Assembly: GCA_037447655.1 (NCBI GenBank)
Contig: JBBHKE010002413.1
Coordinates: forward strand, 1 to 64,000
From: Zygnema cylindricum
Lineage: Eukaryota; Streptophyta; Zygnematophyceae; Zygnematales; Zygnemataceae
DNA: 64,000 bases
Direction of reading: 5' to 3'
Position 1 is the first letter of the stretch, and each line of letters opens with the position of its first letter. The translations under genes and the position numbers were made by a program. The notes under the pieces were generated by a model. That model saw only the letters and a program-made list of their open reading frames with translations, had not been told where the DNA came from and ran no database searches. Of this stretch, positions 45,847 to 58,000 are shown piece by piece.

Positions 45847-47930
45847 TTACATTCCCGGTCTTGTGTTGGCCCCCAACAAAGCGCCCACAATTCCTGTCAC
45901 CTGCATGAAAGATTCAAACGGGTACATAAAAGATTAAACGTTTTATTTATTAGGGTTAGGATCGCTTCAAATCGTGCATGTCCCTAACCATCATTCAGAG
46001 AAGAACATAACATCAGGATGATTAAGATTACTCGGAGTACACCAAGACCACAAAATATCACCCACCATGACTCAAATAACTAATTTACACAGTACAACTA
46101 GTTATCATAAACTCGAAATTTGTGGCATACGCAGAAGCATAAGTACTTGTAAGGACGACAGCAGTTATATCTAATTGTAAAAATTATCCAGGATAGAAAA
46201 TTACATCAACTTTCGGTATCCATTAAGCTCTTGCCTTTGATATTATTTAAATCAACCAAACTTTCACCATTTGAGGCATTTATACACAAAAAGAGAACTT
46301 GAGCCAGATGCTCCAATCACAACAACAAATTTCTTCAAAAAGTTTAAGCTGGTGGAATATAATAGTATCATTCTAATTATAAGCCAACGGAGATGTTGAC
46401 CGCTAAACTTTGACCACGGTTAAAGGACGTAAAAGTTACCTGCCAATATTTGGCCACACATCGGTCAATACAACTGTTCTCTCCCAGGTTCAACTCTCCC
46501 TCTTTGAATCTGCGTTCCCATTCAAACATTAAACGACAACCTATTAGTGACTCGTAAGCTCTCAACCAAAGTTGTTTGACATAGAAAGCAAATTTGATTT
46601 ACTGTTCATCACAACTGATTCCTCAAACAGCCGATGCAAGAAGCGAAAAGAAATAAAATTTGCAGGTCTTGCCCTTTTTGATAATTTGACCAAACACTCA
46701 CCTTTTCTCCACACATTTGTCAAAGCAGTTACCCACAAGTCTACATAGAACCACCCCACCGACCATGCCCACATAAGACTACAAACAAATGAGTTTTTCA
46801 GGGTTTTTTCTTTCATGTTTTGGCTAAAAGTTTGTGGCAAAAGTAAAAACATTTGGCTTTGCTATAGAAACCACTAACCAAAAACTACATGCATGTCCTC
46901 TGCAAATTCAAATGATTGAAAAGAAATGTGACAGGCCACATCCATTAAAACATAGTAGCCACACTATAGGTGCCTCTGACAGACAACTTTAAAGGTACGA
47001 GGAAAAAGGAAGAAACAAGATGGCGCAGTAGGAGAGGGAGAGGGAGGGGGAGGGGGAGGGGGAGGGGGAGGGGGAGGGGGAGGGGGAGGCGGAGGGGGAG
47101 GGGGAGGGAAAGAGAGGGAAAATGATTGAGAGAGAGCGAAGAGAGGGGAGGTGGGGAGAGAGGAGAGGGGGGGGTGGGGAGAGAAGAGGGGAGTACTGCC
47201 AAATACTTGGGCATACGCTCCAACAATTACAATGAGGACATCGAAGGAAGGTACATGGCTGTTTGTCAAAAAATATATGTATGCAACACTTTGATCAATG
47301 GTATGAAAGGAACTGCACCGGTGATACTCCTAAAACTAAAATAATATCCTTATTTATTTTTAATGGCCGGTTATAAGTGAACCTTGTGCTTGTTTTGCAT
47401 TTCTTGTACCTCCAGCAAAATAAAAGGTGCTTTCAAGGACCTTCGGACTCACCCGTTAAACAATCCAACTCTGTACTCCATTTCTTGCTGAGCCATCATG
47501 AATATCTGGAAGCACAGTTTATACAATTTACTTTTTTTTAATAACATCGAACAAACTCCTGTAAATATGTCAAAAATGACATAAATTCCTTCAAGGCATT
47601 GTCTTCGAGATTATATTCAGAGGTCAGTTTCAACCGAGTTTCCAATTTTCGGACGTCTTTAATACTAAAAAAAAAGAATTGACGGCTTCACAAAGGTTAA
47701 ATTGAAGGAATTCATCAATTAAGAAAAATTGGACAACTAAAACTAACCAGCAATTTATCTCTCTTCGAATATTGAATACCTTCATAACTATACACTTCCT
47801 GAGTCAGATGACTACGAAATCCTAACCCTAAAAAAACCTAAAACAATCCCTTAGCAAAATTCCTTAATCATAAAACCCTACTCACCGCTTCCTTGTCCAA
47901 AGGAACACCTTCCGCCTGTCCTTGTGACAT
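45847..47930 (-). CDS. TIM10: Mitochondrial inner-membrane import chaperone Tim10
   Basis: Five minus-strand exons: 47886-47930 (ATG 47928-47930), 47453-47505, 46702-46740, 46440-46509 and 45847-45900 (TAA). All junctions are GT-AG and in phase, giving 86 residues, the usual Tim10 length. Signature residues: MAQQEMEYRVGLFN, then the first CX3C motif in NCFDKCVEKR, 16 residues to the second in GENSCIDRCVAKYWQ, and VTGIVGALLG near the end. Tim10 forms the soluble hexamer with Tim9 in the intermembrane space that escorts hydrophobic precursors to TIM22; the twin CX3C cysteines make two disulfides after Mia40 oxidation. Two exons are only 39 and 53 nt. It lies alone between repeats. Confidence 0.92.
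47030..47115. repeat. G-rich minisatellite
   Basis: Tandem GAGGGG hexamers with few changes, inside the first half of TIM10 (intron 2, between 46741 and 47452). It could form quadruplex structures. Confidence 0.85.
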
Positions 47931-48072
47931 GGCTTCAAAATAGCTGTTACTTCAATACGTACGGACGAGAAAAGTATTGTAGTTTTTAACAAATAGTGAG
48001 GCTTTAGGAAAGTGATGTAGCAAGGGAAAAGGCGGGAGGTGTAAGGAAGCCAAAACGAGGATTGGAGAAAGA

Positions 48073-48291
48073 TACACCGCGTATCGCTATTAGGGTTAAT
48101 AGTTTTTTCGCCAATTAAAACATTTTTTCTCCGTACACACCTGTCTGATTTTCAGTTTGAGACCGTCAATTGTAAGCTGAGAATCTTTCATTTCAATCGC
48201 AACCGTCAGATCCACAATCGGACAGGTGTGTACGGAGAAAAAACGTTTTAAGAGACGAAAAAAACACTTACACATAGCGATTGACGGTGTA
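48073..48291. mobile_element. MITE, TACAC-ended family copy 2
   Basis: Starts TACACCGCGTATCGCTATTAG and ends with a near reverse complement (CATAGCGATTGACGGTGTA). Inner arms GTACACACCTGTC and GACAGGTGTGTAC are exact inverses. Same family as 9711-9932. It sits 143 bp upstream of the TIM10 start. Confidence 0.7.
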
Positions 48292-49291
48292 ATGTCTACA
48301 AACCCTAAGGGTGCGTCTCCATGTACTTGAAACTTAGAGAATTTACTTTGTTTTTTAGCGCAGATCCGGCGGACCCGGATTTCGGGTGTCCCTATGTGTA
48401 CCAAACGAAGTTGTCACTTAAGGGCGTGACGACTGTATACGTCGACAAATCCCGTGACGGCTCTCGACAGTGTACAATCCGTGATGACGCACGTTATATT
48501 TCATTATTTTGTAACTGCTTGTGACATCGCATGACTTTTCGTGACATTGTAGACGTACCGCCATCCAGCCTGTGCCGTTTCACGGTTGAAGAAGATGCAA
48601 TTTGCCTTTGCGTCTGTCCGCTCGACGTGAAATGGCATCGGATCTTGAGACCCCTAGCGAAATAAAATCCGTACCAAGCGCAAACGGACAAATTTAAACA
48701 AATTGTGTACTTTGCTTTGTCGTACCAAAACGCATACGGACAAAACATAGCGGATCGTGCACTTTTCGTCGTCGCTTGAATTCTTTTGAAATTTATTGCA
48801 AATTTGTTACACGTGCGAATACGTGTTTCTATTTGTTTTTCGAAAATTCTTTGTTTTAAAACACATCTTCCCTGTGTTTTAAAAAAGTACAGTTTTGCAC
48901 GGTCGAACGTCGTCCGTATTCCACACTATTTAAAATGAACCTATATTACAATTCTGTTACGCTAATTAAACTTACCTAAATTAGAATAATGAAAAAATTA
49001 GAATCATTTACTCTATTTGATGTCATAGAGTCGAAATTTCGAGCGACCGAATTAGAGTAATTTACTCTAATTACGATTCGCGGTGTACTGTACTGTACAG
49101 TACTTTATTTAAAACTGAAGGAACCAGAAGCCAGCTGGGCGTCTTCCTCGGGTTCAGAAAGTCGAACGACTGTGGTCTACTTTTCAACTTCTTGTAGCTA
49201 TTTTGTAAACATGCCTTACAAGAGAAAATCGTTCTGGTACAGTACAGTACAGTACAGTACAGTACTGTAGTTCATTCTTTCCGTCGTAACA
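48292..49291. other. Spacer with a second MITE and a GTACA microsatellite
   Basis: 48962-49092 has AATTAGA/ACTCTAATT blocks and ends ACGATTCGCGGTGTAC, related to 24460-24988. 49236-49268 is a (GTACA)n repeat. No gene is recognised. Confidence 0.5.
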
Positions 49292-50602
49292 ATGGTGGTC
49301 TTGTCGATGTCATTTGAAACATGTCAAACATGTCGAATCTTTAATAGCAGGCTTTCTTTTGGGAAAACAGTTGCCATGGAGGCAGTTGGTTTCTGCTGGA
49401 CAAGATGGAGAGATGTACCATCTGCAAATGAGCTTACTGTTGAAGACAAGCCAAGTGGTCAAGGGAGGAGCAGAGGGAGAAAGAGAGGAAGCGAGAGAGG
49501 ATCAATATCGCTGGGTGCACTCCCAGTAATCTTACCTTCTTCAAAAGCAAGTGGAAATGCTACTTAGTTCCTAAAATGTGAGATTTACTGTCTTATGTCG
49601 CTAGTTTGTTGGTTTTTTTTTTTGTATATCTGATGCATTTGTGCACAAAATGAGGTTATGGAGTTTCTTCATAGATTGTTCCTGACTAACAATGAATAAA
49701 TATCAATGTAATCGCTTATGTAATTGTTGCTGTATACATTGGTGATGAACAGATTGATTGTAAATAACAAACTAATTTCATAAAGGTATTGCACCTTTGT
49801 CGGCGTTCGTTGTTTTCCCGGAAAATCTTTGTCTGGTTGGACTGATGTCAAAAGGTTGTGCATTGTGAATATAATGGTTGTGGTCGGTATTTTCCGTCGA
49901 TCCTGAATCGTACACTTTGTTTGGTGTTTTCTTTGCCTTCTTAGCACATTCATGACTGAATTCTCCTTAAAGGTATTCATAAGATGTTTTTTAAATCCAC
50001 ATTTTCTCACTGCTTGATTTATATTTTTTGTTTTGTTGCAGACTCTTCTTACTGGTCATTTTATCTGGCGTAGTCAAGTTCAGAGCATAATCGCAGTGCA
50101 AAAGGTGAGATTTTCCTACTTTTGATACTAGCATTTAAGGGTTCTAGTTTTGGTTTAAGAGCTTTTATCAAAGTAAAATAGAGAAATTTCTTTCATGCAT
50201 TGATGTCCCAGGTTCAAAAGGTGAAATGCCAAAGCAGTTCTATGTGGCCTTAAGAGTAGCTTCGCGCACTTAAGGGCCTACTTGTGAATGAAAAAACTTT
50301 TATATTTGTCAGGAAGGAAGACCGAAGAGCAGAAGATGGTGATAGTGGAAGGGCTGATTTTGCAGTTTTGTAGGCATGAGGATAAAGCAGATTGGCTTTA
50401 TGAAAGTACAGAGATATTTAATGTTTCCAAGAGGCAACCTAAGGTTTCTGAGATGTGATATTTAGCTTTTGTTTTTCTGCATACTGAAGAAATCCTATTG
50501 ATGACGAAGTGAGAACTATGATTAATCATTAGCAATGCAGTGTTACTCGTAGTCTCATCGACTGTATATGATCGACCTCTGTCTATGATTTCTGGTTTTC
50601 TT

Positions 50603-50735
50603 GCGCCATTTTAACTGATTACCAGCTGGCAACCTAATGCCTGGTGTGTATGACCTTGGCGCCAAATCAGAATGGAGCACTTGCCATGGCTGCTCACAGT
50701 AGCCGTTTGGCTTATGCCTGTGAGCATTGGTCGGT
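50603..50735. repeat. Block of about 130 bp, copy 1 (copy 2 at 51298-51412)
   Basis: Both copies contain GCGCCATTTTAACTGATT, CCAGCTGGC, GTGTATGACCTTGGCGCC and later AGCC(G/A)TTTGG, in the same order and spacing, with diverged sequence between. They do not encode an open frame in common. Confidence 0.55.
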
Positions 50736-52327
50736 GCTCCCATATAAAAACATTGCTTTCTGTACTTTCACATCGGTTGATGGAGGGAGTCAGGTCCTAT
50801 ACATGGAGCTGCTTTCTGCTTTAATAAGTGAAATGAACAGATCGGAGGAACGTTTTGTGTGTGCGAAATGTATGTTTGGTTGATAAGTTAAGAGTTTTCC
50901 AGCAACTGGAAAGCAGAAGTGTGGTGTTATGAAGTTAAATGATGGCCAGAGGTGATGTTATCAATCATTTGGTTTAGAAAACTCCGTACCTAGCTGCCCT
51001 AACAAAGCTGGTTTGATACTTTGCGCTTGATTCAGGGCTTGCAATTCCAATGCTGCTTAACTTCAGCCAACTAAAGTTGATGATTTATCAAGTGAGACGC
51101 ACTTTTCTTCCCTTTCTGTTAACAAAGTAATGAATGTATTGACAGGATAGAGCAGGTTTGTTTTGTTTGCGATCAATGAAAGCCTTTGATCTATAGGGTG
51201 TACCTTTGTTGTTATGTTGCTAGCGTTTGAATTCGAATTTCTGGAATAAGCTTAAGAAAGCGAACAGCCTTGTTTCAAAATCGCACTACCAGTTTTGCGC
51301 CATTTTAACTGATTGCCAGCTGGCGACTACATGCCTTTTGTGTATGACCTTGGCGCCAAATAAGCATGGGTCACAAGCCATTACTGTTCACTATTAGCCA
51401 TTTGGTGTATTCCTGTGAAAAAGGCGGGTGGCCTGACATGCAATCAAATTTTCTTATTCAAGCCTCAGACTAAGAAAGGAGTTAAAGCTTATGATTTTTA
51501 TTCCCATCTTTAGTTACTTTGCGATGCTGGTCTAGAGTTTTTTTGTCGGTATTGTGGTAAAAGCTTTGTTTTTGCCAAATTGGAATCAAGTTTCAAAGAG
51601 AACACGTTTAAAAAAGGGTTCGGTTTCTGCCTCTTTTACCAGTGATTGTATGCTATAGTGGTTTCCCATATTGCGAGTTCTCATCAACTCTGACTATTCT
51701 ATTTGCCGTGCTCTAATGTGCACTTGCAGGCTTTTTGATCTCAATCCAGTCTGCTGAACTGGAAGGACTCTGATTACAGTGTGGTGGACAGGTGAGTGAG
51801 AAGTGTCATTGCAAAGCACAGAGTTTTAGGTGGTTTGGACTTTCAGGCCTTCTGCTTTTGTAATTGCTGTTAATGAGATGACTTCTGCGTTGCAGTAAAA
51901 TCCTAAAAAATCAGGAAACGCGGAAAGGGCTGGAGTGGTTCCAATGTGAGCAACCTGTGTTTTCTTGACAGCTGGCATGACATGGTGATATGAGTTTTGT
52001 AGTCTGCTTTAGTCGCGATAACAATGAATTTATTGAGTTGTAAAAATTTTGACAGTTATCTATTTCAATTACCCTTGTCTTCTCCACATTATAACTCCGT
52101 GTAATATTGTGATGTTGATGCAATTAGAACTATAACTTGTCGATTATTGGTGAATTCTCCCCTAAAAGCACCATCAAGTTTTTAGTTATCTGTGTCTTTG
52201 TGTCAAAAAGCATTTTTTTGTTTTTGTCTAGTTTAGTTACGGGAAAACTTAAGATCTGAAAGTAACTTGGAGTGTCTTTGTACATTTACACAGGCTCGAA
52301 GTAAACTTAATCATTACCTGTTTCTAT

Positions 52328-52502
52328 ACAGGTGTAGTACACCATACATTTTTATTAGCGTCAATAACACTAATTCGATAAAATGGCTCTATAACACTTT
52401 TTTTTTTCTTTTCAAAAACAGCCTCGTCATTGAGAACTGAGTTAGAATAAAGACCTCCACATTAATAACCTCCTCTTTACTATAATAACGGTTCACGGTG
52501 TC
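52328..52502. mobile_element. MITE-like repeat with TACACC / CGGTGT ends
   Basis: Starts TACACCATACATTTTTATTAG and ends ATAACGGTTCACGGTGT; short imperfect inverted ends, no coding capacity. Confidence 0.45.
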
Positions 52503-54979
52503 TGTGTGGATTAAGTTGTCCTTTCTCCGGTTTTACCTTTTTGAGCGGCTCTGCCACGGACAGGGTAGTCTTTTGGACCTTAACCCTACCTGCTAGAGGC
52601 ATTGCTCAAAGCATTTTTTCACTTTCTTGATAGGAAGCTGTCAGCTCCCATTGATACAGGCTGATGGTGCCATTCAAAGTGATTACATTTTCATAGCAAA
52701 CTAAGATTACCACTGGAGTCAATGGTATTGTCTTGACTAAAAGGCATACAAGTGAACAGTGACAGTCATAATTTTACGAGAGAGAACTTTGGCAGTGGTA
52801 GAGTCATTTATGGATTCAACGGCTTTTTAGAGAATCATTTTCTCTGGTGTTGTATTGCTATTTTAAAAGTCTGCGTGATGATGTGAGCTCCATATTTACT
52901 TGATTTGACGTGATGCTGTGTTTCAGATTTCGGCACACATCGTTCAATCAGCAACAAAGCAATGCGACATTCAAGAAGTTGCCTCTCAAGAGTACTTGAC
53001 AGGCTTGATTTTTAATTGACAGGCTTTCTTGGATAAATTTGTTTTAGAGGTCAGAAAATAAGTTAAAGCCGTACAAGAAAAGACCTATCTTTGCCTTTTT
53101 TGAGCCAGTATCAGCCTTTAGAAAATAGTTTCTTCTTCCTTTGCATTGCTCCAACTTTTCTCACATTTTTCTTGGGTACCAAAAAGCCTGTCTTGTTCTG
53201 AAATCCACGATGACTTTTATAATACACGTCGTTCGTTTTGATTTAAAAGAAAACCTTCTGGATATTAAAAACAGTTCCATTGTGTTTTGCATTGGAGACA
53301 TTGTGTTCGAGATTTTTTTTCCTGTTATTTATCTGTATGCCTGTGCAATTGTGTGAATTTTGTTCCCAACTTCACCAACAATATGATTTTGAAATCTCTG
53401 GTTCCCAAAATTCAGCAGTCTGTTGGTGGTTTCCTTCCATTGTTTGTATTGAAGCCTGGCTGTCCACTAGAATGTCAGGACATGCTAGTTGTGCTGGAGA
53501 ACCAATATGTAGTTGGTACCTAATATTATGTAAGCAATATCGTGAAAACATGTGGACTTTCAATTTGTACAAGGTAAAAAATATTTGGCTGAAAGGTCAA
53601 GGATAAAATTTGATGGACTGAATCATTGGAAGGTGGGATCCTGGGGTGAGAGAAACTCAAAGAGAGTACTAACGGCTGATGTATGGGAGCTAAGTCATTA
53701 ACATTAGCGGACACCAAATTGTTACTCGTGACATTGACGCGGACTTATCATGCTGACTTGTGCTTGGAAAAACAGAGGCACCCCTGACATACACCAGTAG
53801 GACACTTGGTTGGATAACCATCACAAACAAAAGGAGGAAGCCAGCAAAAGAGTAAAAAAAATATTTTCGAGCATCTGAACTAAGACTCTTTCACATGGTA
53901 TTTTATCACTGCAGGATCATGAAGTTAAATCCAAAAAAATGAGAGCTCTACCAAGCAGTTAACGATGCATGTGTACTAGACGCTAAAACTTGATTGTCTC
54001 TGTGAGGCTGGCATTACACAAAATTCTTTAATGGGATTGTTTAAATGGATTCAACTGCACAGACATTACTTTGCAAGATTTTTTTGTACCTTGACAGAGA
54101 ATCTGACATTGGAGTCCAGATCGTGGTTGCAAAGTAACTGCCAAAAAAGTGTCAAACCCATGAAAAAGACTTGTCTCATACAAAATTCCAGTGCAAAGAT
54201 GTTGGGAATATTTTCATGTACATAAATAGACTTCCTTGTGTTTTTCAAAAAATAATAAAAATAATAAAACAATGGAGCACTTAGGTTCCTTCGCATGGTT
54301 TGCTTCATTGGTGGGGAAAAAGACTTCAGAAAAAACACCATATCAGAAAATTCTTGCTTTTGTTCACTTCCTGCATTCATCATACACCTCTGATAATATC
54401 CTTGGAAAGAGCATATGACAACAAGGAGTCACCAGATACATTTATCATCCAAGTATACACTATCAAAACCAGTCAGTTACCATTTTCAAAGCCACATATG
54501 ACAACTGAAATTGAGACCTAAATTTTTTACGACTGTTTTTTCACTCTCTATATGCTGCCTCCATTTGCACAACAATAACTCTTCACCCATGGAAGTAGGC
54601 GAGGTATGGGTGCTTGTACAATGCTTATTGGGCGTACAAATGTGCTCTTCGTTTCATGCCACATACATTGTAAAATATTTCTTAACTATTCAAGAACCTC
54701 GAACAGAAAGGCATGGAACCCGTATCTGCTAATGACAATTAAGGCTAAAATGCACCTCAACTTGCCTAACAACTGAGGACAAAACTGTTTGGAAAATTGC
54801 CTGCTTGACCAGCTGCCTCTGCTTTTTGCAAACTTTCCCATCTTAACTATAGACCTTGTAATGTCCAGTCTTATGAGTCGGCCTATCTTGAATCCAAATA
54901 GGAGGACACGCAGACACTAAAGAGGCGTACAACTGGGTTGCTCCTGTGCCTTAATCACTCTGATTTGTCGAATGAGCAA

Positions 54980-55012
54980 GCCAGAGAGATAAGAGAGAGG
55001 GAGAGAGAGAGA
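54980..55012. repeat. GA-rich simple repeat
   Basis: A short AGAG run about 40 bp beyond the EF-Tu stop codon, probably in the 3' UTR. Confidence 0.8.
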
Positions 55013-55051
55013 GAGCTAGAGAGATAACTTCCAAAGATGGTGGGGACTCTT

Positions 55052-58000
55052 TTAGTCAAGCAACTTCGATACAACACCGGCCCCTACTGTACGCCCTCCC
55101 TCTCGCAAAGCGAATCGTTGGCCTGCAACAATATCACACATAGTTAAGTCGGGGCATCATAAGTGCCTCTCCAAAATCTCAACGGAGAGGTTTCTCTAAC
55201 ACAAATCCATAAACAAATTATTCTTACCTGTGTCAACAGCAACCGGGGTGATGAGTTCAAACACGGCCGTGAGATTGTCTCCGGGCATCACCATCTTCAC
55301 ATCCTCAGGGAGCTCCACTCGCCCTGTTACATCTGCTGTACGGAGGTAGAATTGAGGACGATAGTTGGAGAAAAAAGCAGTGTGCCTTCCTCCCTCATCC
55401 TTGGTCAAAACGTAGATCTCTGCTTCAAACTTCTTTGATACCTTCACAGAGTTTGGTTTGCATGCCACCTGTTGCCACGCAAATCCTTACCTTCAATATC
55501 CATGATTTATTTTATAAATATCCACAGGCAATAAGCATCAAGCTATGCACGATTTTCCAGGATTCACACAGCAGTTTCGCAAAAAAAAAAAACTGGAGTA
55601 TAAGGCTCAGATGAATTACTTGTCCTCTTTGCACATCCTCGCGCTTGATTCCACGCATAAGCAGTCCCACATTATCGCCTGCCTGCATTGATCACCTCCT
55701 TTTATTTCATCTCAGTGCATTTCACTTCCTTCACAAAACTCGCTCCAAGATTTTTTTTTTTTTTGCACGAGTACTTAAAAAACAAAAGAGTTCCATATCA
55801 GGCGAGCTGACAGCTTACCTGGCCCTGGTCAAGACTCTTTTTGAACATTTCCACTCCTGTCACTGTTGTCTTGGTCGATCCAGCCTGTGGACAACTTAAA
55901 AAAAAACCAGCAATTAGTTGAATCCGTTCGTTACAAAATAAGAAACAGGCTAAAAGGCAAGCCCTCTGCTCTCCCACCTTTCCCACCTCACAACCACCAA
56001 AAAACATAGTTGACCCACCCTATGCAAAGCCTTTTAAGGGACACAAATGCACAGATTTAAATATCTTGATAGTCAAGGATGATTCAACATCAATGCTTGC
56101 AACCCACATAAAGGCTGCAGCAGATCCAGAGATAATTAGACAGCCTTTCACAAGGAGAAGATCTTGACAGTCTGATCAGCAGTTTTCTGTGTAACATATC
56201 TGAAGGTAAAAGCAAGTAATGGCCCTTTTACTAGATTCACAGGCCTGACATGACATCGAATCAGCATAAGTATGCTATTTCAATCTGCATGAAAACAATG
56301 AAAAGGATTGAATTGTGGACGATAGAAGAAAAATGGGCATGGAAACTATTATGTCAAGTTAGCCATAAAACGAACCATGCAACTCGCAAACTCTAAAGTA
56401 CAAAATTACGTCCGAATGAAAATATTATTAACGTTATGTTTTAAGTAAAATGAAGTGGTTGATATTATTGTCCACATTTTTCATAAAAAATGAGCAATAA
56501 AGATGGATATCATCACAACAGAAGACCATGATTTTTTATTATTGTTTTTAGCCTCAAAATATTCTATGCAAGAATAAGAGTAGCACAGCTGAATACCTTG
56601 ATGCCCACAATCTCGACTTCATCTCCCACTTTCACAATACCTTGCTCCACTCGCCCGGTTACAACAGTTCCTCTTCCCTGACACCCACCAAAACATATCA
56701 CACATGAGTAAGTTTCCTCCAATGCATACTCAAAGTAATTTCTCTCTGCAACATAAAACCTAAAGTACATAACCAAAACATCGACTTGACTCAATAATTA
56801 TCAGTAGACCATTTCCATCCGATTTTCTCTCTTTTTTTCACTGAACAATCAGCAAAAAGGCCATGTATATCAAAATTCTGGCCTTGCGTCTGTTTTAGTC
56901 CTGCCAATCCTTTAGATCTGCCCGCAGCTCAAGAAGATCCTTTGGTGCTCCAACCACACCCAAGCCAAACCCACTCAACCACTTCTTATTACCTGAATAG
57001 AAAACACATCTTCGATTGGCATAAGGAACGGTTTGTCTAGCACTCTTTTAGGTTCAGGAATGTATTCGTCTACAGCCTCCATAAGTTTAAGAATAGCTTT
57101 CTTCCCAATCTCATCGTTGGTGCCCTGTAGAGCCGAAAGTGCTGATCCGCGAACGATGGGAATATCATCCCCTGGAAACTTGTAGAAGGTCAAAAGTTCT
57201 GCAAATACCCCCTCATGCACATAATGTATTTCTGTTCTGAAAATGCAAAAACTGATTACCCAAAGTGACCTTTGGCTTCACCATTCCTACCTATCCTTCA
57301 AAAGGACAGATAACAACAAGTGTAATCAGAGATATTCAAACAAACTCACTGCATCCACCAGCAATCTACATTTGTTCCCTTATGTATCTTCGTATAAGGG
57401 CGATTAACTGCAACAACCTGGTACTTAAGCCACCGCCTATATACACACTGCCCTATGGCTGAAACAATTTTTCAATAGGACGAAGCCGCACTTCTCATTT
57501 TCCAAGTCAAGTTTTCTTTGATTGTGTCACACTACGTCGGAGGAACTTTTTGATGGTGAGTAAGGTACAACAGTTTCCAAATACTAAAAGAACAGTCATT
57601 GTTAAGTCTGCATTTGAGTGGAAACATATGCCTTGGGGCTTCTTCTGTACCTCTCAGCTCCATTTCCACGAGTTCCAGTAGCTCCTCATCCTCCACCATG
57701 TCCACCTTGTTCAGAAAACAGACTAGTGAAGGCACTCCGACCTGTAATCCGGCTTCAAAACCCAGAAGGACTTAATTTCCATCTTCTGTCATACTTATTC
57801 ATAAAACTTTCTCGTCCCTATTTGTGTCCAATACAGCTACAACCATCGCTAAAAAGCGCACAATGCATCAGAGAACCCAAAAAACATATCCACTGCAGTT
57901 GTAGCCCAGAATGCTATTCACAAATATGCTGCAAATAGTGTGAATGGTGCAAATAGTGTAAATGGAGTAAATATTGTAAATGGTGTGTGTAAATAGTGCA

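Larger units (their letters stand above)
49292..54970 (+). other. Possibly spliced but unidentified stretch; mostly non-coding
   Basis: An open frame at 49292-49567 (91 codons, basic C-terminal half) and a 63-nt candidate exon at 50042-50104 (TTGTTGCAG acceptor, GTGAGA donor, open frame TLLTGHFIWRSQVQ) suggest a plus-strand transcript. A further exon-like piece at 51730-51791 (GTGAGT donor) has stops in all frames. No product is recognised. Two diverged copies of a block of about 130 bp lie at 50603-50735 and 51298-51412, and a MITE-like element lies at 52328-52502. It may be a non-coding RNA locus. Confidence 0.25.

Noticed and set aside
46945-47269. Pro- and Leu-rich minus-strand open frames
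   Set aside because: They are a translation of the GAGGGG minisatellite inside a TIM10 intron.
47580-47680. An extra TIM10 exon with open frame VRKLETRLKLTSEYNLEDNAL
   Set aside because: Exons 47886-47930 and 47453-47505 already join in phase 0 and match Tim10; this stretch lacks a donor in phase.
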